NCBI GenBank assembly: GCA_038501625.1
Contig: JAZAYU010000005.1
Location: 3,100,001-3,164,000, forward strand
DNA length: 64,000 nt
From: Corbicula japonica
Taxonomy: Eukaryota; Mollusca; Bivalvia; Venerida; Cyrenidae
Direction of reading: 5' to 3'
Of this stretch, positions 54,784-64,000 are shown in pieces. The stretch's first letter is position 1, and each line of letters begins with the position of its first letter. Both the position numbers and the translations under genes were made by a program. The notes under the pieces are model-generated. The model was not told the DNA's origin. It did not search any database and saw only the letters and a list, made by a program, of their open reading frames with translations.

Positions 54784-56570
54784 AGTTATATAGGGAAAAC
54801 GAAGCTTTTCTAAATATATAACTAATCGTTAATCTGTGTTTATTAAAAAATAAGTAATGACTTTTCTTTATCGTTGTTTTAATAAAATATCGTTATAAAT
54901 TTTCTGATATAAGAATTTATTTTTTCAGAAAAAGTAAAATTATGTATTTATAGTTGAAGTTATTTTCTAAATAACCTATAGATTTTCATTACGTCCGAAT
55001 CACTTGCGAACATATACATCATTTTCCGATTTTTGTTAATTTTGTTATATATTGTGAAATGACGCTGATGATGATATAGTGTTTTATGTCGTCAATGTTT
55101 ATAAATCAATGTAATTGGATTGATAGTAAGATCCATAAGCTTTTAAAGTTTGCTTATTTTAGGTTGCTAATCGTTGTATAAATTGTATAGAGCTTTTTTC
55201 TCACAGTTTATTCGACAAATGAATTGTAACTTACGATAATCGCAAAGAATATAATATAAAAAATCAGTTTTATTCTTATGAAGATATAAAGTTTACAGAC
55301 TGTTATTAAAAAAGATACGTTCAAGGTAAGAAAATACATATTATGGTGTTAAAATGCGGTAATCTGAGTGTTTATTGTTCAAATTGGTATACATTTATCA
55401 GATTTATGGTATTACCTAATAGATTAATAATGTTGAAATTTGAATATTGCGGAGGAGAATAACACGAACACTTGTTTTGACAAATAAATAGTATTACTAA
55501 CTAGTAAAGATAATCACAAAGAATAAATGATATATATTTAAAAGTTATTGTTAAGTTTATATGAACATATAAATTGTGCATATTAAAATTACAATATAAT
55601 AATTTATAATTTAAAAAACAAAAAACAAAAAAAAAACAACAACAACAAACTGGTTCATGTTAAGAAAAATTCGAATGTTAATGTACTAATATATGTATCT
55701 CCGGTAACCTGAATGTTCAATTTTATTAATTAATTTAATAAAGGTTTGTAAGCGATATCCTTCTTGTTGCATGTCACACTGTGCATGTCACACTGTTCAT
55801 GCGCGTGTCTTGTGACACCTAAATTAATGATACGTAATCAACAACGCGACGGACTTGTTTTTATGCTAAACACTGTGCCCAAATGATTTTTTAAAAAACA
55901 AGCTTTGACCTTTAAACTCTCATCACGGTATGTACCCAGATAATGAGAATCGCGGATAATGATAGATTGTAAGAATAATGATAGATCGCCAGGTCGGAGG
56001 AAACACCATAGATAGGTTAGTTATTTATGAATTTCATGTTATTGTGATCTAATACTTATCTTTTGCGATAGATAACAATCAAGCGATGTCCTAGCCTTCC
56101 TCTCATACCCATACATTTGGAATCTGCCTTCAGATAAAGTAAAACAAAGGAAAATGATCACGCAACATTCCAGATTTCTACAAAAAACTTCGTATTATGC
56201 CCATTTAAAATAAATTTTAACATGTTTTTTTGTAAACGACACTGCTTTTATCAAAGCCCAAACATCGACAATCAATATGCCACCCAGCTTGAGCCAGTAT
56301 TTTGAGTATATTCCTTAAAAAACATCTTTTTTCTGAGGCACCAGAAGCAAATTGGATAATGGGGATTCGCCTAGAAAAAGTGAATGCTAACTAAACTAAG
56401 AGGTTTCTCACACATATTTGTGAATTGTTGTACCACATACAAATAACTTTTTAACACAAAAGATTATACAGTTACCTGAAAAAACCCCCCAAATATTCTG
56501 CGTGTTTTGAACTGCTTATTGCACCTTTATTTTTTTGCTGCTAATTAACTATGACTGAGACTGAATAAAA

Positions 56571-56623
<53 letters not shown>

Positions 56624-57880
56624 TGTTCCCATATTAGTCTTTATAATTATATTCTTATATTGTATATACTTTTTGTCTTTTTTTTTTGTTAAAGTATACA
56701 TTTTAAAAATGATTTAAAATTTGTATTTCTATTGTTCATTTTAACGGAGTGTTTAAAATGGTTTTAACAATATTAAAAAGAACGTGCGTAAAATGAAATA
56801 GATGATGTCATCGAGGCCCTTGTTTAGTTATGACACGTTAATATTGTATAGTTGTGCCGGAGGCAGCTTGTCACTCACCACGTCCTTGTTATCTCACAAT
56901 ACATGTATATAAGAAATGTGCTACTGTGCACATGATATAAAAAGGAATGTATTTTAAAACCCACCACACGTTTTTTGTTGTTGTTGTTTTGTTTTGTTTT
57001 TTACAAAAGAATGACATTGAATATTAAGACAATTAGATTAATGTTACATTTGCGAGCAGATAGACCAGGGTCTACACTGTTATGGTTTACACTGTTTATC
57101 ATTCATTGATCATTTGTTTTGTAATTATTCATTTCTATCAATATAGATAAATTTTGTTGGGCATTATGAAAATAAAATCACGTTGAACCCGTTAAACCCG
57201 TTAAAATGGCCAATTAAAATAATTTAGGATGTTATGAAACAAAACAACAGCATCGATTGTGGTCTTTTCGCAATAGCTTTTATTACATCCTAGTACTTTC
57301 ATAGAAACAAGTTATTTTTTTAATTAATATTTCACTCAAATAAATTACGTGAACATTTTGAAAACGAAAAAGTTGTTGACCAATTAAACAAAAAGCGAAA
57401 GACGAAAAAAGAAAATATCAAAGCGCTGAAAGCGTTGAAAGACTGGCGCGCTGGTTGAATCGAACTTGTCCTGCACAGATATCATTACTTTAAACATATG
57501 AAACTATGTGTGATTTTTTTCGTTAAACTTTGTGACCGTTACTGTCATCAACTTAGCAAATAATTCAGTATATTCAGGGATTTCAATAGATGCAGGTACT
57601 TGTATTTTGATGCAAGGAAATTAGGTTTTCCACTTTTTTTTTCACCTTAATCTTAGGTTGGGGGTCTTTTTGATGCAGGAGCGTATGATTAGCGGTTAAA
57701 TTTTGCTAGAATAACGATGATCAGGCTCCGCCACAACTGAGTAGTGTCAACAATGAATGCACAAGGCTCACGTACCTTAAGAGACTGAAACAGTTACAAT
57801 CTTAATTTTTACGTCGATCGCAACATTGCATTAACAAAAATATTCACTAACTTATGGTTCTCTTACAACCCGTCGTGCGT
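54784..57880. other. No gene recognised; very AT-rich, with a (GAT)n microsatellite
   Basis: About 3 kb of AT-rich DNA with few open frames. (GAT)n spans about 56570-56621. An A-rich run with (caa)n lies at 55612-55648 and a (ttg)n/(tttgt)n patch at about 56973-57002. No exon or RNA gene is seen. Confidence 0.55.
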
Positions 57881-58253
57881 GCTTAGAGATCGTGCGTCGT
57901 CGGAGTTCTTGTCAGGCGTAGCGTTGTCGCAGGATGAAAATTAAATCGCAGCGATGGCAAGTTGCAAGTACTTAATGAGTAGGTGTGTCGTGCTCTAAAC
58001 GTGGGGCCCGCAAGTGGTCTGTACGCTTTTTTGGAAGAAGGAAGAAGTAAAGAGCACGCACGATCTGTACTTGTGTAGCACACAGTGAGTGAGATAATCG
58101 CACGCCTATTGCAAGCAAAGCGTGCGTTTTCAGAATCCGTACTTACGAAGTAAGAGAAACATAAGAAAAACGTAATGAGCACGAAAGTGTTAAGCACGAC
58201 AATCGTGCGTCAAATCGGAGGAACGCACGGGTAATAAAAATAATATCAAAGGG
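57881..58253. other. GC-richer block full of 'gcacgcac/gtgcgtgc' words, left flank of an LTR element
   Basis: The base composition changes sharply from the AT-rich DNA before it. 'cgtgcgtc', 'gcacgcac', 'acttacgaagtaag' and similar words recur in both orientations. The 104-codon minus-strand frame has no known domain. Similar composition returns at 63.6-64.0 kb, on the other side of the LTR element and Harbinger fragment. Confidence 0.4.
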
Positions 58254-58636
58254 TGTAGCGTTATGCTACCGCATAGAAAAACACCAACAAAATGAAGGTC
58301 TGTTACGGCCAGGAGCCCTCGTCGTGGTCGCTCGGACGAGCTACTAGAACTGCCACACTCGCATGCTTAATAGACTGCCTCCCTGGATTATGGATAGCAA
58401 CTGCCTTGCTACTCCAGTATATATAGGCCTATACTGTTTACATAACTACCGTTATAAACAAACTTAACGATAACGTCTCTAAGTTTATATAACTATAGTT
58501 ATATAACGTCTGCAACCAAAGCGATACACCGGCTGACCCTATCCGCAGGCAGTGTGTCCAGTGCAAGCTTGCACTGGTGATAGGTTCACCGAGTACGAAC
58601 TGATCTGATATCGCTGTGGTTGCTTATTATATTACA
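58254..58636 (-). repeat. 3' LTR of the minus-strand element
   Basis: 383 bp, TG..CA in minus orientation. It contains two perfect palindromes: 22 bp at 58485-58506 (centred on 'actatagt') and 20 bp at 58558-58577 ('ccagtgcaagcttgcactgg'). Confidence 0.9.
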
Positions 58637-60752
58637 ATATCTCCATTGTTTATATAAAAAAAAACGAGAAAAAAAGTTTGTTACCCACGACGTTAGGCTC
58701 CTTGGTGTTATTTATTTATTTATATATTTAGCATAATAATAGTACGCAAGAGATAAAACATTTTACATAAGAAAAGCAAATGAAACAATAGTAATATACA
58801 CAATATGCAAAATTTAATATGGAAAAAAATGTAGATTTGCGGTCGACGAAATAAAAGTTCATGATGAGGAACACACTCAGTATATAGATATATAGTTTCC
58901 AACGACGAATGGAATACTTTACACAATAATCATACACACAATATATATATTTGATTCCAACGACGAATTGAAGGAAAACGACGTTTTGAAATTGGGTCCA
59001 CGACGATGGAATACTTTAAGCAATAATCATACACATTATGAGAAAACACACACAATATATATTGTCTCCCACGAGGAATTGACGATTTGAAGCCAATTTT
59101 ATATAAATATATGCAATTGTGTGAAATCCAACGACGAAAATTGTGTCCAACGAAATTATTTGATATTTACGATTTGATTTTGGAATCCAACGATGATAAT
59201 TATGTCCACGAAATTATTTGATATTTACGATTTGATTTTGGAATCCAACGATGATAATTGTGTCCACGAACTTTGATTTTGACTGGAATCCAAGGTGGCC
59301 TCTTCTCATCTAGTGGACAATGATTGTGATTTTAGACCACAACCAAGCCACTAGGGTGACCACACAATGAATAATATAGTCCACATAATGGAAATATTGA
59401 GTCCACACAATGGAATTACGGAAATAACTAAATGTTTTGTTAGCTCGCTACTTGCGCACGGCCATCCGACATTGGTATAGTAATTAGTGATTCGTTTGTT
59501 GTTGACGTAAGCAGGGTTTCATGCGCTTGTGAAGTGGAGGTGTGATATGTTCCTTGTCTTGCTAATCAAAATCTCCTCCGCACAATGACAACACTTCGCT
59601 GGCATTACTTCCCATTTAATAAATCCCCATATAGTTATTAAATTTTTGTGCAATACAATAAATGTTGTGTATGTAATAAAATTTCCCCAGTGAACTTGTG
59701 CCGCTTATTTAAAATATGAAACAATGAAAACGTTTAATGCATGCAGAAAAAATAATAATTGTTTGAAATGAAAAAAATAACCAATGCATTTACATGGAAC
59801 ATGCAATAGAACATTAAAAATATTACATTCATTCTTATATTGAAAACAAATCTCATACAAACAATAAATATTAAACAAAATTGACATGTGCGTACGGACG
59901 CACAACTTAAAATATGCAACAGCGATGCAATCGCGGTTCAATAATACCATATATATATAACGGAAACATGTGCGTACAAGCACACAAAATATTATCAATG
60001 CCATTTTGACTGCGATGTACTCGCACCGCAATACATAAATATGAAGAAGAACATGTGCCGAGACCGCACAAATTAATTTTACATGACAGCTTCAACTGTC
60101 AATACCGATAGCGCATTTGCGCTTGCATTAAAAGTAATGACAATCATAGATTTCAGCGATAGACTTAAAATAAACATGTGCTACGACCGCACAACTTAAT
60201 TTACGATTCACATGACAATCATTTTCGATTGCCGACATTGTTAGCGCACTCGCGTCCAATGCCTAAAAGCGTACAAATGTACTTATATAAGCCTAAAATG
60301 CTTCCCGCTGACATACGCAGCAACTAAGTCACATTAACGACTTAACTATAAAAAGGCTCGCCGACCTCACCACTGGCCCCGCTGATAGCCTCAGCAACCA
60401 AGTTATATAACAATAACTTAAAATCTTATTAGTCAATTCCTGCTATTACGCATCTATGACCGAAACGCGCAAATCCAATAACAGGACACTACACATATTT
60501 AGACATCACGATACACACGGAAAAATATAATTAACTAAAAATACATCGCATCTTGATCGCGATAAACAACAGTATCTTACTGTTTTTCAGTTCATGTAAG
60601 CACACACATGTTTGAACACAACCGATACGCTCGGAACAAAAATAAAGATTGAACACGGCGCTACTAGCAACGCGACACATTTATAACAATATCTAATTAT
60701 AACATCTTGTAAAAATGTTTATATTAATAATACAGCGCGAGTACTGATCTAA
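58637..60752 (-). other. Interior of the minus-strand LTR element without coding capacity
   Basis: No gag or RT remnant is seen. 'tatttgatatttacgatttgattttggaatccaacgatgataatt' occurs twice in tandem (about 59157-59270), with many 'ccaacgacga' words around it. From 59880 to 60300, degenerate units share 'acatgtgcgtac..gcacacaa' and 'acatgacaatcatttt'. The 108-codon frame at 59705-60031 falls in these and is not called. Confidence 0.5.
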
Positions 60753-61874
60753 CTAAACGATTTTTATTTCTGAATATTTATATTTATCCTCGACTTCGAA
60801 AATTTGTCTTCTTAACCTATTAATAAAATTAGTTAAGACATTTGAATCTGGCTTACTGGTGTGATTAGCTGGTTGGACTGTTTGTTTTGGAAAGGTATTA
60901 GAAGTGTTGTTATTTCTGGTGTAATCGTAGCTATTTGAGTCATAATCTCCTTTATCTGTATTAGATTGTGTACTGAATGTCTGTCTAGTACTTGCTCGAT
61001 CATGACTTGTCTTAATTTGTCGTTGTTTACCAATCGACTGTCTAGACTGTGCAGTTTGTGTATTGGATTGGCGCAATGTTATGCCATCCTTAACAGCATA
61101 CCTGGTTGATTTGACAGGTGAACGTGAATGACCCAGAGGCAGCTGTTTGTTTTGGTGATTTGATATACACAAATCTTCGGTCGAACTTATCTGTACCGAA
61201 TCTAGCGACCCATAAGTGTCATTAATTAACCTGCCAATCGTGCAACCACGTCTCAGCTTGACATGTTTGTTGGATGTGTTTGTGATGACCACTGGTATAT
61301 TCTGCACTTGATATCTGACTGATTTTGATTGCAAGTGTACATGTTTTGTGTTTGAGATCTATCCAGTTTCCAGAGAGCAAATGTCATAACATTTATTTTT
61401 ATTTAACGCGGATCTTTCTTTTACCTTACACTGGATTGTATTAACAGAAAAAGGTTTTAAAATGACATTCTTTTTGCTTCGTAAAATTGAAGAAATTTCC
61501 CTATCATTTTGCATTGGTATTTGTACATTTTGTATCATAAGACAATTTATATCATAAAAAATCCTACAGCCATTGCTGTTTAAAAAATCCTTTCCTAAAA
61601 TAACATTTTGCGAAATGTTGGAAACTACAACGAATTGGTGAAAAATTTTCAAGTTATTTAACTTTACTTCTACAGATATAAAACCTAAAACATTGACTTA
61701 CTTGCTATCTACCGTTTTAAGTGATATACTGGTTTTAGACAATTTCGGTTTGGGTTTTAGTTTTTCAAAAATCTTTTTATTAATTAAAGAAACACAAGAT
61801 CCTGAATCAATTAATGATCGAACGCTTAAATTTCCAAAATTAACTAAACAAGAATTTGGCACGTTGTCTAACAT
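60753..61874 (-). pseudogene. Broken retropepsin-type frame of the minus-strand LTR element
   Basis: Three pieces lie in one and the same frame: 61874 (ATG) to 61698, 61697 to 61359, and 61358 to 60753, separated by a TAA (61700-61698) and a TAG (61361-61359). The first holds 'SLIDSGSCVSLINKKIF' (DSG, the active-site motif of an aspartic protease). The second holds 'NVILGKDFLNSNGCRIFYD', its usual C-terminal half. The third holds 'VVITNTSNKHVKLRRGCTIG', typical of the stretch between protease and reverse transcriptase in Gypsy-type Pol, then a Q/S/T/N-rich tail. No reverse transcriptase follows. Both stops fall inside otherwise coherent sequence, so this is a decayed copy, although readthrough cannot be excluded from sequence alone. 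Confidence 0.75.
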
Positions 61875-62050
61875 TTTAATCTTAAAAAAACCTGAAAAAT
61901 AACCCCCTTCCCCCAGCAAATTTCTAATAAAGAAACCTACATCTTAAATTTGAAACCTGTTGTCATGCTGAGATTTGATTTAGAAGAGCAAAAGGAACTG
62001 ACCTGTAAGCCTCCATCTTTCCTTCCGCTTTAACCCAGTCGATCTCTGGT

Positions 62051-62060
62051 CTCGGCGCCA
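62051..62060 (-). promoter_or_regulatory. Primer binding site of the minus-strand LTR element (tentative)
   Basis: On the minus strand 'tggcgccgag' begins about 10 nt after the 5' LTR end. TGGCGCC is the usual start of a tRNA-Lys-type site, but the following bases do not match Lys, so the primer is uncertain. Confidence 0.4.
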
Positions 62061-62070
62061 CAAAGACGTT

Positions 62071-62453
62071 TGTAGCGTTATGCTACCGCATAGAAAAACA
62101 CCAACAAAATGAAGGTCTGTTACGGCCAGGAGCCCTCGTCGTGGTCGCTCGGACGAGCTACTAGGACTGCCACACTCGCATGCTTAATAGACTGCCTCCC
62201 TGGATTATGGATAGCAACTGCCTTGCTACTCCAGTATATATAGGCCTATACTGTTTACATAACTACCGTTATAAACAAACTTAACGATAACGTCTCTAAG
62301 TTTATATAACTATAGTTATATAACGTCTGCAACCAAAGCGATACACCGGCTGACCCTATCCGCAGGCAGTGTGTCCAGTGCAAGCTTGCACTGGTGATAG
62401 GTTCACCGAGTACGAACTGATCTGATATCGCTGTGGTTGCTTATTATATTACA
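62071..62453 (-). repeat. 5' LTR of the minus-strand element
   Basis: 383 bp, one visible difference from the copy at 58254. It carries the same two palindromes at 62302-62323 and 62375-62394. Confidence 0.9.
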
Positions 62454-62487
62454 ATAGGAGCACTGAGTCTTTTCATCATTTACCGTT

Positions 62488-63568
62488 TTGGCTTCCAATA
62501 TGGCACTGCCAAGAAGGATGCGCCATCGACTTCTACAGCTGCTAATCCTAGAGGAGGCCGAAGATCGTGACGCAATGCTGGCAGTGGTTGCTCGGGGTCG
62601 CCTGCAAGAGAGGCAAAGAAGGAGGCGTTATTGGGTGAAGCCATGGCTGACCAGAAGGCCTCTGTTCGGCCAGTATGAAACGCTTTTTCAGGAGCTTGAC
62701 TAACAGTCTGCTGGAGACTACTTTGGGTTCATCCGTATGGATAGGAACGTGTTTGCTGAGGTGCTTCAACGTGTAGCTCCCCGTATCACCAAAGGTCCCA
62801 GGTAAGATTAATGATCTCTGACACTGTGTATGCCATTGCTTTTAGGATATATTTTTATGTACATTATTGAAAGCAATCAGAGATATGACAAGGACAAGAA
62901 ACATTTCTATGATTTATTGAACTCAGAACTTGAACAGAATACCGCTTAGCCGGTGGATGGGGGCCCTGAGTGGTGTAGCACCTTACACTACCACTCATGA
63001 ACAAACCAAATAAAACCGGGTCTGCTGTTGTTGTACTTGGTTGCATTCAGTCCTTCCAAAGGATCTTTTTTTCAGATTATTTGACTATTACAAGTGTGTT
63101 ATATTACAAGCATATGCATTACAAAAACACAACATTATCCTTCTGCATGCTGAGAAATTTTCGTCTGCTGAAAATATCTTCTGCTGAAATTTAATTTCTA
63201 TCCAATTTTCTCGAAATTTTGTAGAAATATTGTCTTAATGTCAAACAGCTTTGAACCTGGCCAGGCGGCGAGTAACTCGACATCTAGTCTGGTTCCAAGA
63301 TGTTTGGAAAAGCCCTAGCACGCTAAAGGTTAATGAAATCGGTTTAATATTTGTTTTAGGTTGATTGTAAATTTGTTCTATCCATTTATTGTTTTTGTAG
63401 GAGCAGAAGTCCGCTAGATCCAGGACTCAAGCTGGTCGTTACACTTCGGTACCTTGCCACTGGAAACAGTTACAAGAGTCTCGAGTATGCATTTCGGGTG
63501 TCCAACAGTGCAATATCTGTTAGAATCAGCTTTGATATAGGCGAGTCACCTTTTAGCATGTACTTTTG
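62488..63568 (+). pseudogene. PIF/Harbinger transposase gene fragment, two exons, one nonsense codon
   Basis: Exon 1 from ATG 62488 reads 'RRRYWVKPWLTRRPLFGQYE' and, after an in-frame TAA at 62701-62703, 'YFGFIRMDRNVFAEVLQRVA..PRITK'. This is the typical N-terminal half of Harbinger-type transposases. A donor 'ag|gtaaga' (GT at 62802) and an acceptor 'tttttgtag' (ending 63400) join it in frame to exon 2, 'LDPGLKLVVTLRYLATGNSY..KSLEYAFRVSNSAIS', also typical. The frame then leaves the family and stops near 63568, so the DDE catalytic half is missing. The LTR element lies 34 bp upstream. It may be a decayed element or a domesticated relative; the nonsense codon favours decay. Confidence 0.8.
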
Positions 63569-64000
63569 ACCCACTTTTATCGTGCTGGTCACACACTTTT
63601 ATCGTGCTGGTCACGTGTGTCGTCTTAATGTGACGCACTTCACAAGTACGGTGATAGTACTCCCCACGCACTTTGGAAGTAAGATCAATGCACGGAGGAA
63701 GTGCGCTCACTCCCCTTTTTGTTTAATCGTACATTGAAAGCAAGTTGAACGTACGAGGCTCTTGCATGGTAAATACGTCTTCATGGTGAAATACCCCGGA
63801 ATTTCTTCATGCTTTTCCTGCGTTGCACGCACGCCTAGCGGACTTACTGAGTACTTTTGTCTTGCGTGCTACGAGCGTGCTCCAGGCGTTCTAAATGTCG
63901 CAGACAGGTCGTAGCGAAAAACTAGCCGGCCAGTTTTCGGGCTGCGTGCTTTGCGTCGTGTTTGCGTCCACCAAAAAAAGTACGTTCCACGTGCGTGTAT
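63569..64000. other. GC-richer repeat-like sequence, no gene seen
   Basis: 'cttttatcgtgctggtcac' is repeated in tandem at about 63574-63613. Many 'gcgtgct', 'cacgcac' and 'gtgcgt' words follow, as at 57.9-58.25 kb. The sequence runs off the right edge. No exon is recognised. Confidence 0.4.

Larger units (their letters stand above)
58254..62453 (-). mobile_element. Non-autonomous Gypsy-like LTR element, minus strand
   Basis: A 4,200-bp element with 383-bp direct repeats (58254-58636 and 62071-62453). On the minus strand each LTR starts TGTAAT and ends GCTACA. The LTRs differ at one base that I could find (a at one copy, g at the other, in 'ctactaRactgcc'), so insertion was recent. The interior has a primer-site-like 'tggcgccgag' and a broken protease frame but no gag, reverse transcriptase, RNase H or integrase. 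Flanking bases (aaggg against atagg) do not give a clear target duplication. Confidence 0.85.

Noticed and set aside
57425..57480. tRNA-like 'ggcgcgctggttgaatcgaac' segment
   Set aside because: It contains a T-loop-like word, but I could not fold an acceptor stem and cloverleaf around it on either strand.
58720..60095. Several 60-108 codon minus-strand frames in the LTR element
   Set aside because: Low-complexity, Cys/Phe/Tyr-rich translations of AT-rich repeat sequence, overlapping one another and unrelated to gag or pol.

Overview
The window is AT-rich, intron- and repeat-rich eukaryotic DNA with no operons and no long host genes. The repeat vocabulary points to a mollusc, most likely a bivalve: 'acaagagc' and 'aacaagaggtccatgatggccc' heads, 'ggggcataactc' tandem cores, 'ggacggac' stretches followed by a hairpin and A-rich tail, 'gatccagatcagc' words, and interstitial TTAGGG. 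This assignment is from memory of such genomes, not from a search. Most apparent open frames are shadows of repeats.

Left part (1-32 kb): a 73-bp satellite, a short TA-flanked MITE, several repeat families built on tandem cores of about 150 bp with 3' hairpins, a pure T/G-rich array, a perfect 1160-bp (GTATA)n array, a 1.2-kb TIR element (15.2-16.4 kb) and a 44-bp minisatellite of about 52 copies. The flank of this minisatellite recurs inverted near 32.9 kb. Possible host exons are few: one on the minus strand at 27.0 kb and a two-exon 3' gene end on the plus strand at 33.1-35.5 kb, whose putative intron holds a 1.9-kb TIR element.

Middle (36-44 kb): a full-length pogo/Tigger-type transposase gene with an intact DDD triad and a C-terminal PHD finger, probably with a five-codon first exon. 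Next come a small inverted-repeat unit and a 3.4-kb element with about 500-bp terminal inverted repeats flanked by TTAA.

44.7-54.8 kb: a complete Ty3/Gypsy-type LTR retrotransposon, 10,083 bp, with 975-bp LTRs that look identical and a 4-bp ATAT target duplication. It carries gag, a protease-RT-RNase H-integrase pol in the -1 frame entered at a T TTA AAC slippery site directly before the gag stop, and a third frame for a zinc-finger/coiled-coil/basic-tail protein. Gag would form particles. Pol, made by frameshifting, would copy and insert the element. The third protein is unexplained and may come from a spliced RNA. Pol also has two hydrophobic, membrane-like segments between RNase H and integrase. 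This element is the best candidate for undescribed biology here.

Right end (58-64 kb): a 4.2-kb minus-strand LTR element with 383-bp LTRs (one difference seen) that keeps only a protease-type frame broken by two stops. It sits 34 bp upstream of a broken PIF/Harbinger transposase gene (two exons, one nonsense codon).
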